A DNA stretch of 64,000 nucleotides from Hanleya hanleyi (lineage: Eukaryota > Mollusca > Polyplacophora > Lepidopleurida > Hanleyidae), in NCBI GenBank assembly GCA_036873755.1, contig JAVTVY010039319.1, positions 62,001 through 126,000 on the forward strand, written 5' to 3'. The notes beneath the pieces are model-generated. The model saw only the letters and a program-made list of their open reading frames with translations. It did not search any database and was not told the origin of the DNA. This document shows positions 11,505-22,399 of the stretch, one piece after another. The first letter of the stretch is position 1, and every line of letters begins with the position of its first letter. Both the position numbers and the translations under genes were made by a program.

Positions 11505-11960
11505 ATCGTTTCTTTAATCCAACGGTCACCTAGTTTATCGCATTCCAATAGAAGACATGATGGGGCTATTAATGCAGAAGCAAAGTAACTCCGAATAAAC
11601 TTAATAAACGCATGGTGACAGTCTCAATATTTCGACAAAATTTTATTTGTCATCTTCAGGAGATGACAAATAAAATTTTGTCGAAATATTGAGACTGTGA
11701 CCATGCGTTTATTAAGTTTATTCGGAGTTACTTTGCTTCTGCATTATGCCAAGCTTATCAGTGGATCAACACGATGGGGCTATTACATCATCGCTTTCGA
11801 ATATTTGTATCCTAATACCGCTCAAGCCGGCATCAGGGGCCGTGTGATCATGGCGTTCAAGGTGTCAAGAGGAGCAGGTACAGTAAAGCGTGACTGAGAT
11901 ACCAATCCTCACAAGAATCATTTCTGGTTGTTGGGATGCATTGAGATATGATGCAGTCAG
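11505..11960. repeat. Repeat R1, copy 2, split by a palindromic insertion
   Basis: Similar to 1150-1415. The homology stops at 11570, resumes at 11773 after a duplicated 'gatggggctatt', and continues to about 11960. The uninterrupted copy at 1150-1415 gives the pre-insertion state. Confidence 0.7.
11571..11772. mobile_element. 202-bp palindromic insertion with 12-bp target duplication
   Basis: Two 85-base arms (11571-11655 and 11661-11745) are perfect reverse complements except for one position, around a 5-base loop (tcagg). A 27-base tail (11746-11772) follows. The 12 bases before the insert (11559-11570, gatggggctatt) are repeated exactly just after it (11773-11784). A plain foldback MITE or a hairpin end of a Penelope-like element would fit. 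The sequence has no coding role. Confidence 0.85.
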
Positions 11961-12004
11961 AATATTGACCTGTGGGATCATGTGAATTCTCAACATCTTT
12001 TTGC

Positions 12005-12082
12005 TGCACCACTCTATGTTGCACCACTCTATGTTACACCACTCTATGTTGCACCACTCTATGTTACACCACTCTATGTTGC
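12005..12082 (+). repeat. 15-bp minisatellite, about five units
   Basis: The unit is 'tgcaccactctatgt'. Units alternate between 'ttgcacc' and 'ttacacc', giving a 30-base higher-order period. Confidence 0.9.
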
Positions 12083-12950
12083 GTTTAATTCAATTTTCAC
12101 ATAAACAACATTGACCCCTTTAGCCGTTGTCGGAGAAAGTTCAATCGAGCGAACATACTATACAGTGTGCTTTACGGAGCCCCTTCCATGGAGAAGAGAA
12201 ATTCATTTTTGTTGTTATCAGTCATTTACAACATTCAAAATCCGATGTTTCTTCTGAAGTAACATTAATTAAATTTTCAATATTAAATATTGTATTCATC
12301 GAATAAATCTGCCTGTCTTAATCTGTCAACAAGGCTGGTGCAATTAAATGATCAATTTTTTACATTGAAAAAACAACTTGCATGCGGTCTGTGCCAGTTT
12401 TGTATTCAGAATTCAACCTGCACACCTTAGATTCGGAATACTACAGAGGTCTATCAAATTTCTCTCGACAAAAGATCCGCGTTATACTTCGCCGCTGTCA
12501 TATTCCTGTGTATTTAATATACGGATGCTCAGTTCGAAATTTAAATATACAGTCATAGAGTGGATTTTACGCTAAAGAAATATGTATGAAAATGTCTGCT
12601 AACGTGAAAAACGATGAAATTAAGCATTTCATCATTACAATATGTATTACACAATATTTTGAGTTCTTGTTCTCTCTATTATTTCGTAAACTAATGTGCT
12701 TGGTTATTTTATTAATGCGTGTTAGTGGGGGTAGAAAGGCAACTGTAACACATAGTAGAAAGTTGAGGGTCGGGTTATACGCCATAACATACAATCATAT
12801 ATAAATGTATTGATGTATTGATTATTTTTGTGAAAGTGTATCATTTTAAACATGAATGTATCCGATTGGATGCTCCTATGCGCAACAAAGCCGCTTCGGG
12901 ACATATATTATAAGGGTAGATTTGAGTCGGGCATATTAAGTATATAGTTG
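12083..12950. other. No recognisable gene
   Basis: Overlapping short frames of 60-75 codons on both strands have low-complexity AT-rich content and no motif. Treated as non-coding. Confidence 0.45.
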
Positions 12951-13700
12951 AGTGGGAGGGGCTGTGAGTAATTCTATACGTGAAGCCGTCTGTTATGTAT
13001 ATAATGGACACAGTTTATTATACTGTGATAAATGGAATCTGCAAGTGAACATAGCTAAAACAAAACCTATGGCATTTAACTGTAGAAATGGAAGATCCCC
13101 AATATCGTTTTGTCTTTATGATGCCCAAATTGTCACAGTACAATCGTACATATGTAGGAATTACGTTTAACCTATCTGGAAATTGAAAACTGAATTGCAA
13201 GGCACCAAAAGCATTCTTCAAAATTCGAAAACGTTTTTCTTGTTAGCCCCTAGAATCTCTACTTATTTGCATATACTTGATCATATTATAAAAGCCTATT
13301 TTATTCTACTGCTTAGAAATATGGGGATCTTCAATTGTCACAAATTTGAGAACAAGCATTTTTAGATACCTTACTTAATAATGAACCGCTTGGAAAACTT
13401 ATCTTGAAGTATTGTAAATACAATCTTCATACACAAATCCACTTCTCGGTTCACATTCGAATTAGCCTCGATATATCTGTTATATCTGTTCTAAATAATT
13501 TCTAATAGATAGGAAACGTCTTTGACGGCGAATATATTGGAATTTCGAAATGTGTCATATGAGTGGATCGTTGATTGGTCACCAAACCGCCATATCGAGA
13601 GTAATGACGTAACTACTGAAAGAATACGTGACCGTACGCCGAGTCGTTTAGAACTAGGTTTTACACACATATTTGAATGATTGTTGGTGGTCTGATCTAA
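12950..13700 (+). pseudogene. Decayed LINE RT, C-terminal half
   Basis: The + strand encodes 'LLYCDKWNLQVNIAKTKPM' (about 13014-13070), the classic segment just after the RT palm in which the KTK motif follows. The next parts are 'ISFCLYDAQIVTVQSY' and, after frameshifts, a 'LRNMGIF'-like stretch matching the thumb region of CR1/L2-type LINEs. The YADD box and everything upstream are missing. Stops interrupt every frame, so this is a fossil. Confidence 0.6.
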
Positions 13701-14219
13701 CAAGGCCAAGTCGAGTTGTGCATGAAGATGTGTAAGTACGTTCTGGAGGTCAACTCCAAATGTACAAACTGCGAGAATTTGGCTGAACTTGGACGACGTC
13801 CTATGGCAATTAACTTTGTTTAATGCTTAACTACTGGCATCCTTTATATTTGAAATGCCGGATGATATTTCAGTGAAAAAGGTTATTGATTTTTCTGTCA
13901 AATTGGATATCCGAGGAAAGAAAACCTGAGTAACATGTATTGAAAGTATGTTGTCTTTCTCAAACCTGGGTCATTGCTATCAACAGAAAACACGTTTATC
14001 TGCTGGTGGTCTAGTATCTAAAGCTGCAACAAGTTTCTCTATCTCTGTATTTTGTAATTGGTAGACTGGAGAATATTTTACCAACCGCTCCAACATAGCT
14101 TATGGTAACAAACTCAGAACATATAGAACCTTGAAGACAAATTTTGTTTTGAAACGTTACTCATCTATTCTGAATCGAGATCATCGTAGTGATCGAACAC
14201 GTAGCCAGAAAGGCAGATA
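13701..14219. other. No recognisable feature
   Basis: Unassigned sequence between the LINE fossil and element 1. Confidence 0.4.
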
Positions 14220-14351
14220 TAGTGCAGCGGATAATCATAACAATTGTGCAAATTATGACTAAAGCATGAAATTTTTACCAGTGTTAGTACATACCATAAG
14301 GTTCATTTTAAGATCGGGAGGTAAGTCAGATTTGACCTCTGCGGACCGTGA

Positions 14352-14366
14352 GAGGTCAATGACCTC
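14352..14366. promoter_or_regulatory. Subterminal GAGGTCANTGACCTC palindrome (repeated)
   Basis: A 15-base palindrome occurs here and again at 14497-14511. Its counterparts occur near 17734, 17880, 18946 and 19090 in the other copies of the element end. The spacing of the pair (about 145 bases) is kept. It looks like a binding site for the element's own protein, or a nuclear-receptor inverted half-site; neither is proven. Confidence 0.5.
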
Positions 14367-14596
14367 AATTACATTTTTTCACGATTCTGGTGCAGTTTGT
14401 CCGTTTTGGGAATCATTAGAAAGGTATGTTATGATTATCTGCTGCACTTTAATTTTTAATGTGCACTGAACAAAGGCTATAAGCTTAAAGTACAGTGAGG
14501 TCAGTGACCTCAGACACATGTATAGTACATACCGGTACATGTAATTCAGACGCATTTTCCATATAGACGCATAAATGTCAAGGTGTCTGATTGCAC

Positions 14597-15990
14597 CTAA
14601 CAGTCTCCCGAACATGCACATAATGCAGTGCACTTGAGTGCAGCCTTCGTGCACTTGCAGCGGCCGGTACATCCCTTCTTGCAGTTGCAGTGGATCAGTT
14701 CGTGGCAAGATTTTGATGCCTCTGGCAGTGTCGTCCGAAGAGGCTGCCACCCAGAGGCCTCCTTTGTCCAGCCCCAGTCAGATGGGCTTGGTAACTCAGG
14801 ATTCAGGACCAGAGTTTGGTTCCAGCAGTTGGCCTGGAGAGATGCACGCTTGATGTGCTGCTGGAGTGCTGCCTGCGTTGGGGGAATGTTTTCTAGAGCC
14901 CTAGACTTGTGTGCGAAGAGCTGTTTCCTAGCATCGTTCACTTCCATGATGTCACTGGTGCGGTCATACATCAGCACAATGAAGCGCTCCAGCAGTGACA
15001 TTGACTCCTCACTGACATCACTGGCATGCGTAAGAGTTCTTCAAAGGCATCAGTCACCTCTGGGAACACTTTCCAAATCTCCCAGGCAGTCTTCTTCCCT
15101 CTGCCAGCGAATGAAGACACAGTGTCGCACCCTGTGAGAGCATGGAAGATGGGGAGAGTAGCACATTGTCTTGGGTTCATGGCGGCAGCCAGTTGGTGAA
15201 CAGCTATGTTCCGGAAGCTGGATCCAGTACCAAGAGCTATCCACAGCTCGTCAGGATTGATGTTGTTGAAAGAAGCCACAGCCAGTACCACAACATCAGT
15301 ATCCACAGTGCGTATGGCCACCTTCCTCATCCCCTTCTGCACAGCATCTGCCACATGTGGAAGCATGCGAGTGTCCGCCTCCTCGTGTGAACATGGGGCG
15401 AGGCTGGTCAAGTCGGACTCGGCAGGAGAGCACAGGACCTCAGTTCCACATGTTGCATACATTTCCTTGCCATCAGCTATTGGAAGACGAATGGCCTCTC
15501 GTGACAGGAAACCAAAGAGCTCAGTCTTGTTTTGATCAACACGAAGGAAGTTCTTCCAGTTCTTAGGCATGACGGTAGAGGGAGCCACTCTTTTCCTGAC
15601 GCCCTTGCCCCTCTTCTGTCTGGTCGTGCCTTTCAGGCTGTCAGGTAGATATACATCCCAGACGAGGTCCAGTCTGTGGACCTTTTCCAGTTGAGTGGAG
15701 ATGTAAGGTGCAAAAACTATGTTCACATACTCTTGAAAGGTCTTTGCCGCTACAGGATTGAGCATTTGAACAATAGCTGCTCCGTCAAGGATTGTGGCAT
15801 CAACCACAGGTGCGCTTGTAGTTTCGGTTTGGTCTGATTTCAGGCAGTGTAGTAGATCTGCTTTGACTGCAAGGCGCAGTTTTCCTCCTGTTGATAATGC
15901 AGGTGGGGCTGCCTGGCTCTCGTGGGAGAAGAACTGGTCAAGATCCCCATCACGTAATTGACATGCAATATACAGCCTCGAGAAGAGACT
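14597..15990 (-). pseudogene. FEN/XPG-like + CXC element protein, left-arm copy
   Basis: The minus strand encodes a long protein in two frames (15807-14971, then 15001-14597) separated by a one-base deletion near 15020. The order is an N-terminal block with VDATILDGAAIVQMLNP; a DLVWDVYLPDSLKGTTR block; PKNWKNFLRVDQNKTELFGF; then SHEEADTRM, DTDVVVLAV and HALTGCDTVSSFAGRGKK. The tail is a cysteine array starting CNCKKGCTGRCKC. The acidic motifs followed by GCD...GRGKK resemble the spacing of FEN1/XPG (PIN-like) nucleases. The tail resembles tesmin/TSO1 CXC DNA-binding domains. Both readings are inference from motif pattern. I know similar proteins to be common and uncharacterised in invertebrate genomes. 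This is the best-preserved N-terminal half in the window. Confidence 0.75.
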
Positions 15991-17217
15991 ACAGTCCCTT
16001 CCTAGAGAATACTCAAGATCTACTGGTCCTTGACACGAGAGACATCATGGAAACCCCAGTGGCAGAAACTGTGAGGAAGATTGAGTCCCTTGGTGAGGAG
16101 CAATACACAAAGTTTGTTAAAGAAAGACTGGAACTATGCACGAAGCCAGTTACAGACACACTGCCCAAGAACAAGTTGCCACTCTTCAGTCGACCACAGA
16201 CCAAGACGCAGTCAAAGCAGCAGATGCAACTCGCCGCAGTGAAGAGTGACTGTAGTCTCTTCTCGAGGCTGTATATTGCATGTCAATCACGTGATGGGGA
16301 TCTTGACCAGTTCTTCTCCCACGAGAACCAGGCAGCCCCACCTGCATTATCAACAGGAGGAAAACTGCGCCTTGCAGTCAAAGCAGATCTACTACACTGC
16401 CTGAAATCAGACCAAACCGAAACCACAAGCGCACCTGTGGTTGATGCCACAATCCTTGACGGAGCAGCTATTGTTCAAATGCTCAATCCTGTAGCGGCAA
16501 AGACCTTTCAAGAGTATGTGAACATAGTTTTTGCACCTTACATCTCCACTCAACTGGAAAAGGTCCACAGACTGGACCTCGTCTGGGATGTATATCTACC
16601 TGACAGCCTGAAAGGCACGACCAGACAGAAGAGGGCGTCAGGAAAAGAGTGGCTCCCTCTACCGTCATGCCTAAGAACTGGAAGGACTTCCTTCGTGTTG
16701 ATCAAAACAAGACTGAGCTCTTTGGTTTCCTGTCACGAGAGACCATTCGTCTTCCAATAGCTGATGGCAAGGAAATGTATGCAACATGTGGAACTGAGGT
16801 CCTGTGCTCTCCTGCCGAGTCCGACTTGACCAGCCTCGCCCCATGTTCACACGAGGAGGCGGACACTCGCATGCTTCCACATGTGGCAGATGCTGTGCAG
16901 AAGGGGATGAGGAAGGTGGCCATACGCACTGTGGATACTGATGTTGTGGTACTGGCTGTGGCTTCTTTCAACAACATCAATCCTGACGAGCTGTGGATAG
17001 CTCTTGGTACTGGATCCAGCTTCCGGTACATAGCTGTTCACCAACTGGCTGCCGCCATGAACCCACGACAAGGTGCTACTCTCCCCATCTTCCATGCCCT
17101 CACAGGGTGCGACACTGTGTCTTCATTCGCTGGCAGAGGGAAGAAGACTGCCTGGGAGATTGGGAAAGTGTTCCCAGAGGTGACTGATGCCTTTGAAGAA
17201 CTCTTACGCATGCCATA
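15891..17217 (+). pseudogene. FEN-like/CXC element protein, right-arm copy (C-terminus lost)
   Basis: This copy reads outward on the + strand. The first frame (to 16760) includes the unpaired centre of the palindrome, so it alone shows the N-terminal extension (about 16000-16250, charged and helical-looking with LENTQDLLVLDTRDIMETPV). A small deletion near 16637 shifts the frame. The second frame (16649-17299) carries SHEEADTRM, DTDVVVLAV and HALTGCDTVSSFAGRGKK. Homology ends at 17217, so the CXC tail is absent. The first methionine at 15891 lies in sequence antisense to the left arm, so the true start is uncertain. Confidence 0.7.
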
Positions 17218-17640
17218 TCGTGCTGATGTGCTGCTGATGTGCCGCATGCTTCTTCATCAAAAGGATGCTGAACTGCAATCATGGGATAACCATTTTTGAA
17301 AATGGAATTGAGGCTTAGTGGAATGGCTTCGTGCACACAAAGTTCAGGCTCTGTGGAGCTCATCTCCCCAATCAAAGGCAACAGATCTTGTGTAAATAAA
17401 ATGAATCAAATGAAATCTCCCTCCTCCAGCTGGTCTGTTAACCAAACCTCCTGGAATCCTGAACCTGGAGTTTTCACCGCCCGATTCTGATTCGGGGTTG
17501 ATCAAAGGTTCCTGGCTTTTAACGACACTGCCAGAGGCATCAAAATCTTGCCACGAACTGATCCACTGCAAGAAGGATACTGGCGCTGCTGCGGAGTGCG
17601 CAACTGCTGACCGCGCACCGCATTATGCATGAGCCGGGGA
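17218..17640 (+). pseudogene. Diverged 3' end of a related element gene
   Basis: The sequence is not a close copy of the other arms. Yet after 17430 the + strand still reads as a worn version of the region before the CXC tail, with a shared 'acactgccagaggcatcaaa' stretch near 17525-17545. It joins the element-end sequence at about 17640. This suggests recombination with an older relative. Confidence 0.5.
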
Positions 17641-17950
17641 GACTGTTAGGTGCAATCAGACACCTTGACATTTATGCGTCTATATGGATAATGCGTCTGA
17701 ATTACATGTACCGGTATGTACTATACATGTGTCTGAGGTCACTGACCTCACTGTACTTTAAGCTTATAGCCTTTGTTCAGTGCACATTAAAAATTAAAGT
17801 GCAGCAGATAATCATAACATACCTTTCTAATGATTCCCAAAACGGACAAACTGCACCAGAATCGTGAAAAAATGTAATTGAGGTCATTGACCTCTCACGG
17901 TCCTCAGAGGTCAAATCTGACTTACCTCCCGATCTTAAAATGAACCTTAT
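17641..17950 (+). repeat. Internal copy of the element 1 right end, truncated
   Basis: This matches about 18850-19162 almost base for base. It stops at 'gaaccttatg' and is fused to the middle of the gene ('tcacgagag') at about 17950. The short overlap 'tg' at the joint suggests end joining or template switching. Confidence 0.8.
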
Positions 17951-18860
17951 GTCACGAGAGACCATTCGTCTTCCAATAGCTGATGGCAAGGAAATGTATG
18001 CAACATGTGGAACTGAGGTCCTGTGCTCTCCTGCCGAGTCCGACTTGACCAGCCTCGCCCCATGTTCACACGAGGAGGCGGACACTCGCATGCTTCTACA
18101 TGTGGCAGATGCTGTGCAGAAGGGGATGAGGAAGGTGGTCATACGCACTGTGGATACTGATGTTGTGGTACTGGCTGTGGCTTCTTTCAACATCATCAAT
18201 CCTGACGAGCTGTGGATAGCTCTTGGTACTGGATCCAGCTTCCGGTACATAGCTGTTCACCAATTGGCTGCCGCCATGAACCCAAGACAATGTGCTACTC
18301 TCCCCATCTTCCATGCCCTCACAGGGTGCGACACTGTGTCTTCATTCGCTGGCAGAGGGAAGAAGACTGCCTGGGAGATTTGGAAAGTGTTCCCAGAGGT
18401 GACTGATGCCTTTGAAGAACTCTTACGCATGCCAAGTGATGTCAGTGAGGAGTCCATGTCACTGCTGGAGCGCTTCGTTGTGCTGATGTATGACCGCACC
18501 AGTGACATCATGGAAGTGAACGATGCTAGGAAACAGCTCTTCGCACACAAGTCTAGGGCTCTAGAAAACATTCCCCCAACGCAGGCAGCACTCCAGCAGC
18601 ACATCAAACGTGCATCTCTCCAGGCCAACTGCTGGAACCAAACTCTGGTCCTGAATCCTGAGTTACCAAGCCCATCTGACTGGGGCTGGACAAAGGAGGC
18701 CTCTGGGTGGCAGCCTCTTTGGACGACACTGCCAGAGGCATCAAAATCTTGCCACGAACTGATCCACTGCAACTGCAAGAAGGGATGTACCGGCCGCTGC
18801 AAGTGCACCAAGGCTGCACTCAAGTGCACTGCATTATGTGCATGTTCGGGAGACTGTTAG
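17940..18860 (+). pseudogene. FEN-like/CXC element protein, third copy (N-terminus lost)
   Basis: This is an uninterrupted 306-codon frame that begins at the fusion point, so the N-terminal half is missing and the first residues are not original. It contains SHEEADTRM, DTDVVVLAV, HALTGCDTVSSFAGRGKK, a helical LLERFVVLMYDRTSD stretch, a DWGWTKEASGW stretch and the complete CXC tail. It shows the intact C-terminal half. The stop is at 18858-18860, and the element end follows directly. Each of the three copies has a different lesion, so no single intact gene exists in this element. Confidence 0.75.
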
Positions 18861-19482
18861 GTGCAATCAGACACCTTGGCATTTATGCGTCTATATGGAT
18901 AATGCGTCTGAGTTACATGTACCGGTATGTACTATATATGTGTCTGAGGTCACTGACCTCACTGTACTTTAAGCATATAGCCTTTGTTCAGTGCACATTA
19001 AAAATTAAAGTGCAGCAGATAATCATAACATACCTTTCTAATGATTCCCAAAACGGACAAACTGCACCAGAATCGTGAAAAAATGTAATTGAGGTCATTG
19101 ACCTCTCACGGTCCTCAGAGGTCAAATCTGACTTACCTCCCGATCTTAAAATGAACCTTATGGTATGTACTAACACTGGTAAAAATTTCATGCTTTAGTC
19201 ATAATTTGCACAATTGTTATGATTATCCGCTGCACTAAATAAGCCAATCATGGCAATTCTGTCTATTCAGTTAATCAATGATTGGCGTTTTGTTGGATAT
19301 TTACAATCTTTCTGTGAGACGGTCTGTTGATATTCGCAGCCGCCCGACAAAAAGCAGACTATTCAGTGGGAGCAATCCTTTGAACTGTCTGGAGAAGAAC
19401 GTTTACTACGGCCCATGTCTAGACATGATGCCTTATTTGTCTACCACATGCCCATACTCGGGAATCTTCCGTCTTCTCACTA

Positions 19483-20447
19483 GGGGAGATTGGGGTACAG
19501 TGGGACATGGGGCACAGTGGGACAAGCCGTCTAGCTCTTTTGTTAATAACAAGAGGCACATAACATTACTATCAGCAGAAAGCTATCACCCCATACAACT
19601 TATATATTGATTACAAGTAAAATCTACATGTATCATTGGTAAAAAATTAAGGACACAAAAACTGTTTTTGAGCAGTCCAAGTACATTTTTAGGACTGAGG
19701 ATGATAGTTCGTTATGAGAAGTTTCAGCAGTATTTCATTGCTGTTTCATTACTACCGAGAGAGGATGGACAAAGGTACACTTTAATTATATCGATTTTTA
19801 TCTCAGCTGTATGTATTAGGTTTTTTTTGTCATAAAAAGGAATATATCATGCACGTGGGGCAGAGTGGGACACTTTTGCCGGGGCACACTGGGACGATAA
19901 TAATCAAATGGTGGAATTTCTTTTCATCCTAAAATGCCATCAAAATGCATTATTTTGTTTCCTAGATGGTAGTATTTGCCAATCCTATCAGATTTGATGA
20001 GTTTTACTAAAACTTTCAAAGTCAAATGCTTTCGTTGGGATGAGAATCACACAAAATAATTTTTTCCTCAAATTTGGCTCCTGGGAAATATTTTAAGTAA
20101 AGCAGGGGCCTAAAATAGCAACTAACTTAACCACCGCTGTTGAATCTTCTAAACTCCTATGAAACATATTAGTATATACTTCTTATAAAATGTATTTTGA
20201 TTATTGTCCCATCGCACCCCAGTGGGTGTCCCAGAGTACCCCATAGTGGGGCAAACTGGGACACATTTTTTTACGTTTTTAAAACAGAATTTTGGAGAAA
20301 AGTATAACAGATATTTCAGATTCTTTTGTGTCACTATGTCATAATAAATATAAGTTATAACGAGAGTATACAAGGCTAGACTACAGGGCAATAATAACAT
20401 TTTTTTGCAAAAAGGTGAAAAATGTCCCAGTGTACCCCAATCTCCCC
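19483..20447. mobile_element. 965-bp MITE with GGGGAGATTGGGG ends and TA target
   Basis: The ends GGGGAGATTGGGGTACAGTG and its near-perfect inverted counterpart (about 20425-20447) are flanked by TA on both sides (19481-19482 and 20448-20449). 'gtgggac' / 'gtccca' motifs recur inside. No gene is present. The end sequence and TA target are shared with the MITE at 21234-22053, so the two are related non-autonomous elements, probably Tc1/mariner-type by target (inference). Confidence 0.85.
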
Positions 20448-20449
20448 TA

Positions 20450-20752
20450 CTGTCGACATTTCGACCTTGCATCTGTCGATATTCAAATTACATTTGAATC
20501 AAGTTTGTTTGCTCTGAAGCAAGTAATCTGAAGGGAAAAGTATCCAAGATCATAGATCATAGAAACGGTCTAAATCATGTACCCTACCCCCACACATCAC
20601 CACTATCCTTCTGAACAGAGCTACGGTTTGCACTGCTGGATGCATATGCTTGTCTTAACAGGATTTTTATTCCAACTGCAGAGACCCCTCAGGAGCCGAA
20701 GATTTTTGTTCATCAGCGGAAAGGTTGATGACCCAGCCTTATCTTCTGTCAA
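20450..20752. other. Spacer between MITE and foldback element
   Basis: No supportable feature is visible. Confidence 0.4.
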
Positions 20753-21233
20753 TCACCTCAGTAGTATATAAAGAGCAAATTGAGGCCTATTTACGGGCAG
20801 ATAACTCTGTTTGAACAATTCCTGGTTATCTCCCCTCATTCGCACATTTCTGCCCCTAAATAGGCCCCAATTTGCCCTTTTACTACTTATCAAATTGACG
20901 TCACTATGGCGTCACATCCGGTCACGTGACATCCGGGGTCACAGGTCACATCGGGCTCAAAAGGTCATGGGGCAGATAACTCTGTTTGAACAATTCCTGT
21001 TTATCTGCCATGATTCGCACATTTCTGCTCCTAAATAGGAAGAACAAATAAGTAGGCCAATAAGCGCCCAGATCACCTTTCCCTTGGTTAGCGTTGGCTG
21101 TGGGGATTTCCTTTTGACATCACGACATCGATCGTGCTGCCCTCTGGAGGCAAGGAAGACAACTCTGACCGGGCGAACCCTCCGTGGCGCAAATTCCGGG
21201 TCATCTCCCCTGATTCGCACATTTGCATCTATA

Positions 21234-22053
21234 GGGGAGAGTGGGGAGACCTGGGACACTATTACTGTGACATCACGTTATTTCACATCCGGACCAAAGT
21301 ATTTAGTTGTGCAAATCAATGTGTGCCATGCACCAACCTGGGAAGAATACCCATGCAATGCCATAGTGTTAAAGACACCAAACCGAGTGTCTTATGATGT
21401 GGAGATGATTTCATTTCAGTGTATTTTGGGGGTGACGTGGGACAGTGTCGGGAGACATGGAACAAGAAGTTGGGAGATATGGGACAACCGAGGTAAACAC
21501 TTGAATGCAATCAAACTAACTTTTTTATTTGAAAAAAAAAATGGCCTAACATGGAAATGTGAACTTGCTAAAAAATTATCACTTTGCCGACAGAAAGTAA
21601 TACCATATATATCGCAATATCCCTCAAAAGTGCAGGGAGAGATGGGACACCCTAATGGAGACATTATGTCCCAGCTCTCCCCAGGGGGCCCAACTTGGCA
21701 AAATGTCGATTTTTCGCTCAACTGTCCATGCACTCACCAATTCGGTCAGTGTCATGTGTGACCTACATATATATAAAAGACAATAATTGTGCCAAAATAT
21801 CGGCATCATGTACCTAATATTGCACTGTATAAACAAATGGGCGTGGCCTCCAAAATCTATCTTTTCAAGTTAAAAAACACAAAAAGAAAGATTTACTCAC
21901 TTCAGTGATTCCAGAAAACACCAGAATGGTAAATGTGAGAGGCGGTATGGAAACCAAACAGCACATGTAAGCTCAGTCTCCATTGGCTTTCACAAGGGTA
22001 CCAAATAAGGGGTGTCCCAAGTCTCCCCTCTCCCATGTGTCCCCACCCTCCCC
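21234..22053. mobile_element. 820-bp MITE nested in the foldback left arm, TA target
   Basis: The left end is GGGGAGAGTGGGGAGAC and the right end 'tgtccccaccctcccc', flanked by TA (21232-21233 and 22054-22055). The corresponding site in the right arm (near 24918) has a single TA and no insert, which gives the empty site directly. A 225-codon + frame (21084-21761) spans part of it but is compositional and crosses the boundary, so it is not called. Confidence 0.85.
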
Positions 22054-22399
22054 TACGGGGAATGCCGGTATGAGGTGGTCATTTTTTTTCTTGTGGATTT
22101 TACTATGGGTTGTGGGATCTTGTTTTCTTCGTCTCGAGCTGTAGAACACGATGGGACGAGTCTAGAATCTAAGCGCTGAAACTTTTTGAAAAGTTCCGGT
22201 AGGCCTGGATAGGCCCATACTGGCTCAGTGGACAATGTTGAACCTAATGGGAAACCCACACATGCTCATTGCGGTATGGGTAGTGGGATCTTGTTTTTCA
22301 CGTCTCACCGCGTAGAACACGATGGGCGGGCTGCCGAAGCGATTGGTTGAAATTTTTTGAAAAAGTCACTGTGCGCATGCGTAGTGGGTAAATAGCGCT

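Larger units (their letters stand above)
14222..19235. mobile_element. Element 1: 5-kb palindromic transposon carrying FEN-like/CXC genes
   Basis: The ends are GTGCAGCGGATAATCATAAC and its reverse complement, flanked by TA on both sides (14220-14221 and 19236-19237), which suggests TA target duplication. The left arm runs 14222 to about 15995 and an unpaired centre runs about 15996-16247. The right arm begins about 16248 and carries an extra 1.2-kb partial duplication. Each arm carries the same gene reading outward from the centre, so both C-termini point at the element ends. The ends contain paired GAGGTCANTGACCTC palindromes. No DDE-type transposase is visible. The encoded protein itself is therefore the candidate mobility factor (inference). 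Confidence 0.85.

Noticed and set aside
11625..11665. Hammerhead-ribozyme-like core (CTGAAGA...GAAA) on the minus strand of the 202-bp palindrome
   Set aside because: Stem II is out of register by one base and no stem III or cleavage site fits. Resemblance only.
14628..15566. Plus-strand frames of up to 169 codons opposite the element 1 left-arm gene
   Set aside because: They are antisense shadows of the FEN-like/CXC gene. The sense frame explains the codon pattern and shows family motifs.
21084..21761. 225-codon + frame
   Set aside because: It crosses from the foldback arm into the nested MITE, has no motif, and reads through inverted-repeat sequence.
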